Positions 46,040-58,007 of a stretch of 64,000 nucleotides of DNA are shown here, piece by piece (position 1 is the first letter of the stretch; each line of letters begins with the position of its first letter). This stretch comes from Apoderus coryli (taxonomy: Eukaryota > Arthropoda > Insecta > Coleoptera > Attelabidae). The notes under the pieces were generated by a model. That model worked only from the letters and a program-made list of their open reading frames with translations, was not told where the DNA came from and made no database searches. The translations under genes and the position numbers were made by a program. Location: the NCBI GenBank assembly GCA_911728435.2, contig OU452214.1:9612105-9676104 (forward strand), given 5' to 3'.

Positions 46040-46782
46040 CTATAATTCACTCTTCAACGAAAACAGGGTTAAGTTAGAGTCGGATTTCTGAAAACCAAAA
46101 CAAGTGTAAAATATGCCATGCAGTGGACGGCATACGTTTTATTTTCTAGTTTCTGTATGTGTTTTCTATAATTTTGGTACATTACTCCTGAATAATAGAC
46201 AAGTTGATTAAAACTTAATTTGAGTGATTATTCTCTATTATTTTACGTAATAATTGATTGTACATAAGTTTAGTGTAAGAACCTTTGTTTTATAATCAAC
46301 TGTTGATTATCCTATGTTTCTAGTATATTTTTCTATCTTTAAATTTACTTTATTTAATTTATCTGTATTTTCCTTTTAATAATTGTTTTATTTTTTATTT
46401 TAATTAAATATAAAACTGTTTTCCCCACAAAAATTTGAGTTTTATTACTTGCGGGAAATAAAATGAATAAGTCTTGAAACAGTAGTGTTAAACAAGGTTA
46501 ATGTGTTGTGAACAATGCCCATCATCATGTAAAAAGGTTTGATTAGCTATTAGTTGTTTGTCTTTCTCTTAATAATTTGTTTCTTTCATTATGTTATTGA
46601 TGTTGAATTTTTCTTTTCTTCTCAGTATCATTCATATAATTCTCAGACTTGAAGGAGATTCCATTCTTTAATTAGTTTCGTTCGGATTATTTTAAGAATT
46701 AAAGCAATAGCTGTATTAAACGCTAAATATTAGTACTTATTTAAAATAAACTTTGAATTATCCATCGATAAATATAATAGTT
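46040..46782 (+). other. ZF6 3' flank
   Basis: The conserved flank without the 944-bp MITE (empty site GTTAAGTTAGAGTCGG). A poly-T stretch and an AAATAAAATGAATA polyadenylation-like region are present at about 46,456. No gene is seen. Confidence 0.4.
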
Positions 46783-46920
46783 CTGTTCCAACCCATCCGA
46801 AAACCATTTAAAACGGTCATGTTACCACTCCCAACACCAAATCAGTGCACTGCGCAACTCACCAGACCACTGCGCAAGAAAAGTACCGTTCTTGAATTGT
46901 TTTCGGGGGTGTTGGAACAG
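46783..46920. repeat. Short palindromic MITE, ZF6 spacer copy
   Basis: CTGTTCCAACCC...GTGTTGGAACAG ends as at 16,247. Confidence 0.55.
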
Positions 46921-47143
46921 ACCTATTACCGAGAAATCTTTTCGAGAGTTAATTGGTAGTTTGATGTGTTTAATGCTAGGTTCAAGACCAGACATTTGTT
47001 ACGGTGTGAATCATTTTAGTCGTTATCAAGATAAAGCTAATGACCAAATATGGAATAACGCAAAAAGGGTTCTCAGATACTTGAATGGCACAAACTTTGA
47101 TTGCGATATAATAGATGTAGTAAAAGCACAGTATGATAAATAA
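46921..47143 (+). pseudogene. Copia fragment, ZF6 spacer copy
   Basis: It is one of the better copies: LMCLMLGSRPDICYGVNH, FSRYQDKANDQ and RVLRYLNGT are in one frame. No LTR or other Copia domain is nearby. Confidence 0.75.
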
Positions 47144-47325
47144 TACCGTATTCCGACTATCCGCTTGCGAGGCGTCCTGCGCATCTCGTAGCGCATGCCG
47201 TTATAGAATAAAACGTGACAATAATCGCATAGTCGTAGATAGATATCGTTCACTCCTGTGTTCAGTATAGAGTTCATTGTCGGCGTATACGAGATAAATA
47301 AATATTGTGATTGTAATCTGATTAT

Positions 47326-47638
47326 CGATCACGAAGAACCTTCTATGTCACTACTGTTGAAAAAACAGCAACCTCCTATGTCATATTCTGCAAAATTTAT
47401 ATTTGTCTCTAAATATGTAGGAGTTTAACAACATGTATCGACTGACACAACCTCACATCTCAAAAACGCCAAACACTTTAGTTATGCAACAAAACATCTA
47501 TGTCAAGTGCAGTACAAAAACCTTCTAAGTCATACATAGAAGGTCGTTGTCGTGTCCTAAAAACCATTGATTTTTGACATAGGAGCTTGCTGTATTATTA
47601 GTCGCTATGACATAGAAGGTTGCTGTTCTTCGTCATCG
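47326..47638. mobile_element. 313-bp MITE, second copy
   Basis: Same element as 39,613-39,935 at the same relative site with TTAT on both sides (47,322-47,325 and 47,639-47,642). Six bases are lost from the left inverted repeat. It was shared by duplication of the spacer. Confidence 0.75.
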
Positions 47639-47642
47639 TTAT

Positions 47643-48646
47643 GTGTTCTGTGTGTTTTCAGTGTAGTGTACGTGAGAATTCAGAGGACTCCAATCTTATT
47701 AACATGTTTTACAAAATTTTATACATAAATACTACAGGATATGTGTATAATAGGTGCTGATTAGCCTTTAGGAAACATTGAGCGTAGGAAAGGGGTTTAA
47801 AAATTTATTTATTTATTCATCCACGGCCAAAGGCAATTATTACAATACGAAAATAACAAAAAAATGGGTTCAAAATTCATACTTATTCGAAATATAATGC
47901 ATAAGGAGATCTTATTAATTTAAAAGCAATATACGGTGGTACAAGATGGCATAACTGGCAATCAAAAAAACTTTTATGCGACAGTTTCATACTTCGCCTT
48001 TTGTAAAAATGTTTTTTTTTACAATAAATTTATATTAACCTAATAGGTTGCCTCGATTGATCTTGACCTATCACAAGCAATATACGTCACCGGCGACCGG
48101 CTTGCTTTATCACGTCATTATTTAGGTACAGTTATAAACATTTACCTATGGGCATTATGGATCTCTTTTCTCTAAGCTTTTAATTAAATATTCTATATTA
48201 ACAATTTTTATTTATTTATTTATTTAAGTTAAAACAGTAGTGTTACAATAAAATACAATATTCAATTTCTAAGTTATTACAATAATTTTAAATTTATGTT
48301 TAGGGAGTTACAAACTTTGTCCATGTTCTGTACTAGTCATATTATGTCGTGATTAGGACTCAAATAACATGTTTATCGTTAGACGCATGTCTGTAAAATA
48401 ATCCAAAAGCAATCCGCAATCAGTACTTGCTCAAGACCAAGAATCGTTTTTGACAGTTCTAGTACCTTTCCAGAACAGTTCTGATTCAAACCAGAAAACC
48501 AAATATCTGGTTCTAGTACTGTTCTAAATCAGTTCAAAAAACCCGAACATGTAAAGTTGAACAGCGCACACTCCTGACAGTTCTTGTACGAATCCGAATT
48601 AGATTATTAACTCCTCTTTTTTACTGGTTCCTTATGGCATTGTTTT
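47643..48646. other. ZF6-ZF7 spacer
   Basis: The standard spacer organisation (intron-type repeat fragment, TTTATTTATT tails, GTTCTAGTACC repeat region). No gene is seen. Confidence 0.4.
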
Positions 48647-48816
48647 ATAACCTATAAAGTTTGGTCAAATAGCCCTGTTAGCTGCGGCCAATAAAGAAGC
48701 GCATAACCTATAAAGCACTTGCTGGTGAAGGCCAAACAACAACAACATAACCTATAAAGTCTAACTACTAACTACCGCCTCTGAGTGCAAGCCTCTTTAT
48801 ATTCAAAGACTAACGC
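48647..48816 (+). promoter_or_regulatory. ZF7 upstream block cut off by the Merlin insertion
   Basis: ATAACCTATAAAG (48,647) with SINE-like snippets and later copies runs up to ATTCAAAGACTAACGC. The remaining leader, about 85 bp in the other copies, is missing; the Merlin element begins directly after it. Confidence 0.5.
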
Positions 48817-49144
48817 GGGTCTGGTAAAGTTGGGGACCCACGGAATTTCGTAAAAATTTTTTTTTTACTTAAAAGCCCTATTGTAATAGAACACTTTTCC
48901 AAAAAAAAATTTATGGATAAAGCACTTTTGAAAGAGAAAAATCATTTTAAAAGTTGAATAAAACAAGACGTTTGCGCAACGCAGTAGTAAAAATACGCTA
49001 ATAACATCACACAGTATTTACAGTGTTGCCAAGTGATTTTATTTTCACTGAGTTTTAAATGTACTGCACTAGTATTGTGTAATTGTACTTTAAAAACTGA
49101 AAGTAATAAAAAAAGAAAATAAAAAAATAAAAAAAATTACCTAT

Positions 49145-49647
49145 TTACACTGGATATCGTGCAGATATTTGTGCTATCATGCTATCAAACCGCGCACTAG
49201 GTGTGGGCCCAAAAATTTGCCACCACATGAATTGGTCGACATATTCTTCCACAAAAATCGACTGCATAACTCCTAGACGCCTTAAAAACTGCTTGAGGCA
49301 TGACCAGTGACCTTCAATGTGGTTAGTGCATACTCCGGTGTTGGGGTCTACAAAATTTCGCGAGTGGTTCACTGTTTTGTGAATATACGGAGATGCACCT
49401 CCCAAATTCGTCAGGCCACTATAGCCTCGCCAGCAATCGGTCCAAATTTCTGTACCGGGCAGAATATGTTGAGAAATAAGCGCCTCTAGGGTTGCAGCCG
49501 ACCTATCTTGCACAAATATGACGTAACCCCGTTTGTCATTCACGTCATACATTCCGAGCACCCATTTTTGTGGAATAATGCGCCCGACATTATACTTCCG
49601 TTTTGTTAAAACGGACTCATCGATTTGAACGGTATGCCCTTCACCAC
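49145..49647 (-). CDS. Merlin transposase exon 2: DDE catalytic domain
   Basis: The acceptor ATATTTATAG|GTGGTGAAGG joins in phase to exon 1, giving 915 nt, or 304 aa plus stop. The family is Merlin, the eukaryotic relative of IS1595/IS1016 (ISXO2-like) transposases, which cut and paste DNA in the nucleus. All three catalytic acidic positions are visible: D in VQIDES, D in IWTDCWRGY, and E in TNHIEGHW. The KRKYNVGR motif typical of this family follows the first D. The frame is uninterrupted, so the copy may be young or active. Confidence 0.87.
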
Positions 49648-49679
49648 CTATAAATATTGAAATGGTCAAACTAATACCT

Positions 49680-50395
49680 TAACTAAAACAAACCCAACCT
49701 AACCCAACTACCCCAAACTAAGCCAACATACCTAATCCGCATTCATCTAACTACCCAACCCAACCCTACCCAACCCAATCCAACTAACGAAACTACCCAA
49801 CCCTACCCAACACAACAAACGAAACTACCCAACCCAACCCACCCAACCCTACCCTACCGTACCCAACCCTACACTACCCAACCCAATCCAACAAACGAAA
49901 CCACCCACCCAACCCTACCCTACCCAACCCAACACAACAAACGAAACTACCCAACACAACCCAACCCACCCAACCCTACCCTACCCTACCGTACCCAACC
50001 CAACCCAATCCAACAAACGAAACCACCCACCCAACCCTACACTACCCAATCCAACAAACGAAACCACCCACCCTACCCAATCCAACAAACGAAACCACTC
50101 ACCCAACCCAACACAACACACGAAACTACCCAACCCTACCCTACCGTACCCAACCTTACCCAACCCTACACTACCCAACCCAATCCAACAAACGAAACCA
50201 CCCACCCAACCCTACCCAACCCAACACAACAAACGAAACTACCCAACCCTACCCTACCCTACCGTACCCAACCCTACACTACCCAACCCAATCCAACAAA
50301 CGAAACCACCTACCCTACCCAACCCAATCCAACAAACGAAACCACCGACCCAACCCTACCCTACCCTACCCACTACAAACTAAGCCTAACTATCA
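49680..50395. repeat. CCCAACCCTACC minisatellite inside the Merlin intron
   Basis: Units built of CCCAACCC, CCCTACCC and AACAAACGAAAC are repeated with variation over about 700 bp. The minus strand, which is the transposase sense strand, is very G-rich (GGGTTGGGT, GGTAGGGTAGGG). This region lies between the transposase exons and would be spliced out. It is not the TTAGG insect telomere repeat. Confidence 0.85.
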
Positions 50396-50437
50396 CAAGC
50401 TACGCTAAATCTATTTGATTTATATATAGGTACATAC

Positions 50438-50849
50438 CAAATAAAAACAAGTCATTTCTTTGCAGTAACTGCCAGGAACAAATGTCTCTAAAATACCTGT
50501 AGTACTGCACAACTACAACTTTAGAGCAGCCCACAGACATTGCGGCACATCCAGAGCGTATTTCACATACCCACTCCCACAACAAGTACAATACAGTACG
50601 AATGGGTACCCTGCTTTTTTCAAAGAAGGTCCCCTTCAATATACTGTATCGCGCCTTGCAACCATTGCACCAAAAACAGTGTCCAAGAGGGGCTGCTATA
50701 CGCTTCTGCATTGTGCATTGTCTGCGGCAACGCACTACAGGACATCGCATTCTTGTCGGCAACAAATTAACAATTTGCAGCCGATGCACAAAGTCTTCAT
50801 CACTTAAATTAATTATCGCCATTAATTCAAATACATTAGTAACTTCCAT
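50438..50849 (-). CDS. Merlin transposase exon 1: zinc-ribbon N-terminus
   Basis: The start ATG opens MEVTNVFELM. A cysteine-rich zinc ribbon (RCPVVRCRRQC ... HCFWCNGCKARYSI) is followed by KGTFFEKSR, the usual N-terminal layout of ISXO2/Merlin transposases. The exon ends TTATTTG|GTATGTACC. It provides 137 codons plus one base. Confidence 0.83.
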
Positions 50850-51461
50850 TGTTCGTACGTAACGTATAATATATATAATATTAATTTTAAACTACTAATT
50901 AACTAATTCAACTCAAATAACTCAAAGCGATTCGAAATTTATACCTTTCACTATAATAGCTAGAAGACAATAATATACAAACTTGTCCGAACTCGCAGAA
51001 AAAATAAATTTGCGCGGCAAAACATTTGATTTACTCAAATATATTTGGCAACATCGCATATATCCTTTATATTCTTTTCCTTGTCTAAGTTCTTGTTAGT
51101 AGTAGGTATTGTTGATGTAAATAAACTTGTAACACACTAACCCTATTTTAATATTTTAGCAAATTTATTTTTTCTTAAAAAAGTGCTTTAATGTGGTTTG
51201 TGTGTCTTCAGTAGGAATTCCATGGGTCATCAAGTTTACTAAATAGAAGAATACCCCATAAATAGTTTATATAATTAGCGGGTAATGGCGTTTTTTGTTC
51301 CAAAAGAAGCGAGGCATTTTAGGTCTTTATTATTTATTTAAGAACAAAAAACTGTATGATCCATAGATTTTTTGGTTTAATTCATATCTATTTAAGGTAA
51401 GCTTTATAAAAAGTTAAGAAAAAGTGTCAAATTCTGTGGGTCCCCAAGTTTACCAGAACCC

Positions 51462-51576
51462 AAATCTTTTCGTGTCAAGATCTAGAGGAGAAAATAATTC
51501 AAGTTAAAAGTGAAAATTGTACAAATCAAGTTCCTCTAGAAGTAACTTTAAAATCAGTAATTTCTTGAAATACAAA
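51462..51576 (+). promoter_or_regulatory. Residual ZF7 leader
   Basis: Only the last about 115 bp of the leader remain (from AAATCTTTTCGTGTC). An internal 16-17 bp deletion (AAAATCAG|TAATTTC) shifts the leader frame, which supports the view that the leader is untranslated. Any ZF7 transcription must now start in or across the Merlin element. Confidence 0.5.
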
Positions 51577-51845
51577 ATGGAACAAACGGACATTAAACGA
51601 GAACCAGATATTGGTTTGAATTTCATTGAAACGGCTCAATATTTAATTATAGAAACAGAAACACGCAGTGATGAAATTAATTATGATGCCGACGAACAAA
51701 AAGTTAAAATTCATGAGGAAAATGTTGATTACGATTGCTCTCTACAAATTAAAACTGAAGAATTAAATATTAAAGATGAAGAAGATGTTGATGAATTACA
51801 TATGACCATTGGTAACGATTTAGAGGATACTGATTCTAGTATAAG
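51577..51845 (+). CDS. ZF7 exon 1: acidic N-terminus
   Basis: MEQTDIKREPDIG start in ACAAAATGG; ends ATAAG|GTAAGTACATAA. SUMO-consensus sites IKRE, IKTE and IKDE. It is closest to ZF6 and ZF3. The coding part is intact despite the upstream Merlin insertion. Confidence 0.8.
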
Positions 51846-52109
51846 GTAAGTACATAACTACTTATTATTATAATTTAGGTGTTTTGTAGAATAATTGTTT
51901 TCAATGGCCATATCTCTCTCTTCTAATATTTGACGATTTGTTTTGTAATCATTAAAAATGTTCCAATGGCCGGTTACGGATATCACTGTTCAATAAAACT
52001 TAGTTTTATTGGGTAGGAGAAGAAAGGAAGTTCTTATTAAACTTCGCAAATGTCTTATATATGTAAAATTAAAATAAATATATCAAACTCAGCAGTTTTA
52101 AGATTATTT

Positions 52110-52330
52110 TTCTATGCCAAACTACGGAATCGGAATAATTTAATTTTTGAATTTCGACTAGATGTCGATTGCCTTTTACGGATCGCGGCAATGGCCCAAC
52201 TAATTCTAGGCTGACAGTTTCCCACGGGTATTCATTTCGGGACGGCTGCTTCTTTCCTGGCGTATGTAGTTGTGACCCTTTGAATTGTTGACACGAAGGA
52301 CATTTCCGTACATATTGTGTTTGAAGGCCA
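52110..52330 (-). pseudogene. Ty3/Gypsy integrase fragment in the ZF7 intron
   Basis: Copy of the 34,280-34,486 fragment at high nucleotide identity, antisense to ZF7. Confidence 0.65.
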
Positions 52331-52369
52331 TTGGGCTAGACTTCGCCTAATAAAGACGTTTAATATTAT

Positions 52370-53330
52370 TATTGTGCAATATCGCGGAACATCATCATCA
52401 TCATCAGCAGCAGTCACTCGCTATCGAGTATGAATTATTCCAACTCAGGGATTTTTGTTGTGAACTCCTTAGACCGATTCTCGAGCCACAAATCTTGTCA
52501 CAAAGTTGACACACCCAATCATCACCATTTACCGGCTGTTGTAAGTGCGCTCCCCATCGATGCGTTCTCGCTCCTTTGATGCTGTCTCTTTGCAACCTCA
52601 TGTCGTCGACGCTGCTCTTCAAATCTTGATGACTCTCGTAAATGGTACGCCTCCATCTCGTTCGGTTGTTCGCGATCTGCTCTCAGTTGCTCTTCACAGT
52701 TACGTCACACTTCTTCATGTTGATCTTATCGCTTCAATGCTACTTGATTCAGCTTCCTTCAAAAAGCTGATGTTTGTTCGTCGGTGCAGCCATTTGATTC
52801 CAAGAATTCTTCTAAGACATCCTTGATTGTACTTCTGTAGTGGTCCAAGACTCACAGCTACACGCAAGGGTAGGAACTACAATAGCATTATACACTCGCA
52901 TCTTAGTTCGAACGTCGATGTTATGATTATCGAAGACTCTGGTCCTCAGTCGGCCAAAAGATGCGCTTGCCCATCTTATACGATGCTGAATGTCATCATC
53001 GATATTTGCGTTGGCCGCGATAATGCTGCCGAGGTAAGAGAAACTCTCGATGTTCTGCAGTCTGTCTTCGTTCACTCGAATATGTGGTGGAACAGCCACA
53101 GTGTTTGGTGGAGGCTGGTAGTGAATCTGTGTTTTCTTTATATTTAGTTCAAGCCCGATACTTAAATACATTTAGCATATATTGGAAATCCTCTTCTGTA
53201 TCAGCTAGAACAACGTTGTCATCCGCGTATTGAAGCTCAATGACTGATGTGTGTTCCAGCTTGCAGTTGCAGGTTGAAGAGTCCGTCGCCATCAAATCTG
53301 TAGATGATCTGTATTCCTTTCAGGAAGGAT
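52370..53330 (-). pseudogene. Non-LTR RT fragment in the ZF7 intron
   Basis: Third copy of the LINE fragment. The frame 52,812-53,171 reads LELNIKKTQIHYQP, FSYLGSIIAANANIDDDI and VYNAIVVPTLACSCESW. The C-terminal CQLCDKICGSRIGL motif lies at about 52,450-52,520. Confidence 0.75.
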
Positions 53331-53677
53331 CATTATGTTTGATACTGGTGATTGTATTTTTCAAGTGTATTTCTTGATTGTTTGATGCAGGTTTACTGTG
53401 TACTTTAGTTTAGTAGTTTAGGGGTATTGTGATAATTTGTCTGTTTATTTCATTTTACTTGTATTTTGTGATGTGGGATTATTATTGTAATGTTTTGTAT
53501 GCTCGGTAAAGTAAACAGCTATGCTGACCTTCGCCTTTATTATTATTAATATATTACTCGAACAAATTGCAATGCCATGGATCCAAATTATAAAGGTGTC
53601 CTCCTTGTCACATGATGTAAGATTTTGTTGACCTTCTCAGGTACCTCTTATCCTACCAATGTTTATTATTTTTATAG

Positions 53678-54884
53678 TACTGTGATGTCGAAAGAGATGC
53701 AATTATTGGTGACTGGAAAGAATTCCAAAGAGGACAACGAGACATCAATGCAAACAAATGCAAAATGGTTTCACTGCAATCAGTGTACGTTTAAAACAAT
53801 TTGTCAGAAGAAGCTTAAAACCCATACACGGTTAAAGTGTAAGAGAATTTCGTGCAAAATTTGCAAACAAACATTTTCTCATAGAAATAGTTTAAATGCC
53901 CATTTATTGCGTGAACATAAACAGGCGAGAAAAGTAGGAACAAGTAGAGTTCAGAAAGTCTTAAATCGGGACATGATAAAACATGTAGTAACTGATAAAA
54001 ATGAAAAATTGCATGTTTGTACAATGTGTAAGAAAGGATTTAAATCCAAACAGACTCTTGATTGTCATATTGCCAATCATCATTCTGATGATAAAACCTT
54101 AATGGCCACAATTACGTCTAATCTCTTTGAATGCCGATGTTGTCCGTATAAGGCTGCATCCAGTATAGCTGTTAAATTTCATATGTTAAAACATAAAGAA
54201 ATATCAAAAAATTTTGAGAAACTTTATTGTAAACATTGTTCATATATTACATACATTAAAAGTAATTTGAAACGACATTTATTAACTCATGGCAATAACA
54301 AACCACATGTTTGTACAATGTGTAGTAAAGGATTTAATTGCAAACGGAGTCTTGATAGTCATATAGCAAATGATCATTCTGATAATAAAACCTTAATGGC
54401 CACAATTACCTATACTCTTTATGAATGCCAACGTTGTTCGTATAAATCTGCATGCAGTACAGGTTATAAAATTCATATGTTAAAACATGAAGAAATATCA
54501 AAAGATTTTGAGAAACTATATTGTGCAGATTGTGCATATTTTACTTACAATAAAAGGAGTTTGAAAACACATGTATTAAGTCATAACAAAAATAAACCAT
54601 ATTATGTTTGTACAATGTGTAGTAAAGGATTTAATTGTAAACGGAGTCTTGATAGTCATATAGCAAATGATCATTCTGATAATAAAACCCTAATGGCCAC
54701 AATTACGAATAATATTTTTAAATGTCAATGTTGTTCGAATAAATTTTCATTCAGTAGAGATTTTAAAATTCACATGTTAAAACATAAAGAAATATCAAAG
54801 GATTTTCAGAAACTATATTGTGCACATTGTACATATTTTACTTACACTAAAAAGAGTTTGAGACAACATTTATTAACTCATTAA
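53678..54884 (+). CDS. ZF7 exon 2: 11-finger C2H2 array
   Basis: The acceptor TTTTATAG|TACTGTGATG gives 491 aa. Finger order and nearly all residues equal ZF3; the differences I can count are few (KNSKED for NYNED, CTFKTIC for CKFKTIC, KQTF for KETF, KKGF for KKEF, FSFSRD for FSSSRD and a few more). It ends with the intact A finger and TAA. Because the fingertips match ZF3, the two probably bind the same DNA. Confidence 0.9.
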
Positions 54885-56077
54885 CTCTAATTCACTCTTC
54901 AACGAAAACAGGGTTAAGTTAGGGTCGGATTTCTGAAAATCAAAACAAATGTAAAATATGCCATGCAGTGGGTGGCATACGTTTTATTTTCTAGTTTCTG
55001 TATGTGTTTTATATAATTTTGGTGCATTACCCCTGAAAACTAGACAAGTTGATTAAAACATGATTTGAGTGATTATTCTCTATTATTTTACGTAATAATT
55101 GATTGTATATAAGTTTAGTGTTGTTTTGTAATCAACTGTTGATTATCCTATATGTTTCTAGTATATCTTTCAATATTTAATTTTACTTTATATTATATAT
55201 ATTTTTTTTATTTTAATTAAATGTAAAACTGTTTACCCGACAAAAAATCGAGTTTTATTACGTGGGGGAATTAAAATTAATAAGTCTTGAAACAATAGTG
55301 TTAAACAAGGTTAAAGTGTTGTGAAGAATGCCCAAGTTGCTGCATCATCTAAAAAGGTTTGATTAGCTTATTAGTTGTTTGTTTTTCTCTTAATAATTTG
55401 TTTCTTTCATTATGTTATTGATCATCTTTATTTTCCTTTTCTTCTCAGCATCATTCATATAATTCTCAGACTTGAAGTAGACTCTTTTCTTTAATTAGTT
55501 TTGTTCTGATTATTTTAAGAATTAAAGCAACAGCTGTATTAAACGCTAAATATTAGTACTTATATATTTGAATTCGAACCTAGTGGTCAATTTAATTTTC
55601 TTGTTAGGGTTTAGACGGGGTAATACCACAGTACAATAAATAATACAGTATTCCGACTGTCCGCTTGCGAGGTGTCCTGCGCATCTCGTCGCGCATGCCG
55701 CCATTATAGGATAAAACGTCATTCATAATTATTTTGTTACACTATTGATCCTAAATTTTAGTGCGGCCAACCGTGCCTGATTCTACGGGACAGTCCCGCA
55801 ATAGAATACGTAATCCCGCCTTGCAATAATTATACAAATAGTCTCGTAAAACATCTGATGCGTCCCGCATTTTCCAAATTTAAAAGCTTAACCGATGCAT
55901 GACAGAAAAAAAAGATGAAATGATTATATTATATTGTTGCATGTCTCGATAGGCGGTATCTGTCTATAAGTGCAAAACAAATGGTGTCGCTCCGAATAAT
56001 TTGTTACGCAGAGAGTATAATTGCAGCGAACAATAGACTTCTATAAAACACAAGAGTTCCACTGCTGAAAAGAATCG
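54885..56077 (+). other. ZF7 3' flank and spacer
   Basis: Near-copy of 21,193-22,590 lacking the 92-bp insertion at 21,615 and the roughly 120-bp stretch at 22,402. No gene is seen. Confidence 0.45.
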
Positions 56078-56540
56078 TGACATCACAGAACTGGTTTTAA
56101 AGCGCATGCGCAGTTCGGAACGCATTCATAAATTCACTCACCGCGAACACAAAAGGAGTCAAAATTGAATCGCACAGCTGAATGCTTGATGATATCATCC
56201 GTATTCTGAAGATACTGTCTTGCAATTTAGTGAAGAAGAAGATAGAAGACCTTGCGCATCTATTTGTAATAAAATGTTAATAAAGGACTGAAAAAAAAAA
56301 CGTTGTTTAATTGATAACTTATTTTATATTTGTTGTTTTACAAATTTTTCAGGACATCACTAAGTACTTCATAAAAATTAATACCTCAAAAATAGCCAAA
56401 ACAAAACATTTCAGTTTTTATTTATAATATTCAGGTAATATCTTCCTGAAAACATAGAATCCATCTTCTACTCATTCTTTGATGTCTTCTTGTAGAAAAC
56501 GAACCAGTTCGGAATCGTCTCGGCGAACGAACCTAATAAT
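56078..56540. repeat. Diverged inverted MITE copy
   Basis: Counterpart of 22,590-23,050 with the CACAGAACTGGTTTTAAAGC and CGGCGAACGAA ends. Confidence 0.6.
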
Positions 56541-56656
56541 AACAGTATTTGAAAACTGCGCCGAACTGGTTGCGCGTTAGATAAAATTTTCGGGCCGTTC
56601 TATTACTGTTGAAAATTATGAAAAACACTTTTCAAACCCAACAAAACCTAGCTTTT

Positions 56657-56780
56657 GATGTCCCGGTATGTAGTTGGTTCGACCCCGGACCCGCTGCATC
56701 TAGCTGCTCACTAGAATAAAAATAATAAATAAAATAAATTCACGGGATAATGGTTGAATTGCTGAAGGCCAATAAAAAAA
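56657..56780 (+). mobile_element. SINE copy (duplicate of 23,180)
   Basis: Same insertion as at 23,180-23,315, with GGTTCGACCCC as B box and a shorter A tail. ACAAAACCTAGCTTTT precedes it and ATAACCTAGCTTTT follows. It was duplicated with the spacer. Confidence 0.7.
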
Positions 56781-57496
56781 ATAACCTAGCTTTTATTTTA
56801 GAGTTCGTAATTATTTTAACACAATATATATTTTATATAATATCTATATAGGTTATTTTTGTTGTGTACGATATTCAAAAACAATTTTTTTTCGAAAAAT
56901 TTTAATATTATTTGTAGCGTGACATGACGTTGGAAATTAACTAAATAGTATGTAGTTCTAGTATGCAATGATATCAAATTCATAATTGAAATTAGTTATT
57001 TGGATTATCTTAATTTATTTTTAGTATTTAATAATTATTATAAGGTTGTAATTTACATACTAGTCATATTATTTCCGTGATTAGAGCTCAAACATTGAGA
57101 TATAAGGAGCCTCTATAAGCATTATTTTACATTGTACACAAACGGGTGCATTGGGTGGGGCGTAATCGCATACCAATATGGCGGATTCTTCAGAGCCGCA
57201 CTGGCTAATTTTGTTGACGTTTTTTTTTTTCAATTTGCAACTTGGGTTTATACTTTAATTTGAAATGTTCAGCAGTGTACAAAACACTTGAAATATAGGT
57301 AATTATTGATATTTGATACCAAAATACAGGGATAAAAGACGTTAGTACTTTATAAATTATATATTAATACCCCTTAAACAAAACAATTTTATTTAAATGT
57401 TGCCGTTTGCTAAGTGACTTATCTAGTTAATTTTTACTTAAATAATAGATCCTGGTAGTAACGTATTTAGTCACCTACATTTATATGTAAGCAACT

Positions 57497-57593
57497 AATA
57501 GTGTCCTGTACTGTGCGTAGTTTCAGTAGTCGAAGTGAAATCGACAAGAAAATACTTCTACTACTGCAACTACGCACAGTACAGGACACCATT
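57497..57593. repeat. Hairpin copy with one shortened arm
   Basis: Counterpart of 24,024-24,129. ATCGATTTC is missing from the loop-proximal end of the right arm, so the outer roughly 38 bp can still pair. Confidence 0.65.
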
Positions 57594-58007
57594 ATAGTAT
57601 ATTGTTAAATAATTGCCAAAAAACAACGGAAAACTTGTAAAATACTCGTAATACTATCATCTTGAAAGCACGTCAAATGAGAGAGGTCGCATACCAATAT
57701 GGCCTACCTGCACCCGCTTTTGATATCGGTATTGCGTCTCCTGCCACTTCAATTGGCTCAAATAACATGTTTATCGTTATACGCATGTCTGTAAAATAAT
57801 CCATAAACAGTCCGAATATCAGTACTTGCTCAAGACCCAAGAATCGTTTTTTGAAAGTTTTAGTATCATTCTAAATCAGTTCAACAAAACCCGAAAATAT
57901 AAATTTGAACTGCGCACACTCCTGACAGTTCTAGAACAGTTCTTGTACGAACGCGAATTAAACTATTAACTCCTCTTTTTTACTGGTTTCTCTATGGCAT
58001 TGTCTTT

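Larger units (their letters stand above)
48817..51461 (-). mobile_element. Apparently complete Merlin DNA transposon
   Basis: The terminal inverted repeats of about 33 bp begin GGGTCTGGTAAAGTTGGGG on the left and read GGGTTCTGGTAAACTTGGGG from the right end inward, with few mismatches. Inside lies a two-exon transposase on the minus strand. No target-site duplication is visible, because host sequence next to the element is missing. Length 2,645 bp. Confidence 0.88.

Noticed and set aside
49981..50205. Glycine-rich 74-codon minus-strand frame
   Set aside because: It is a translation of the minisatellite in the Merlin intron and is low complexity.
49680..50395. Telomere or subtelomere repeat
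   Set aside because: The units are CCCAACCC/CCCTACCC variants, not TTAGG/CCTAA, and they lie inside a transposon.
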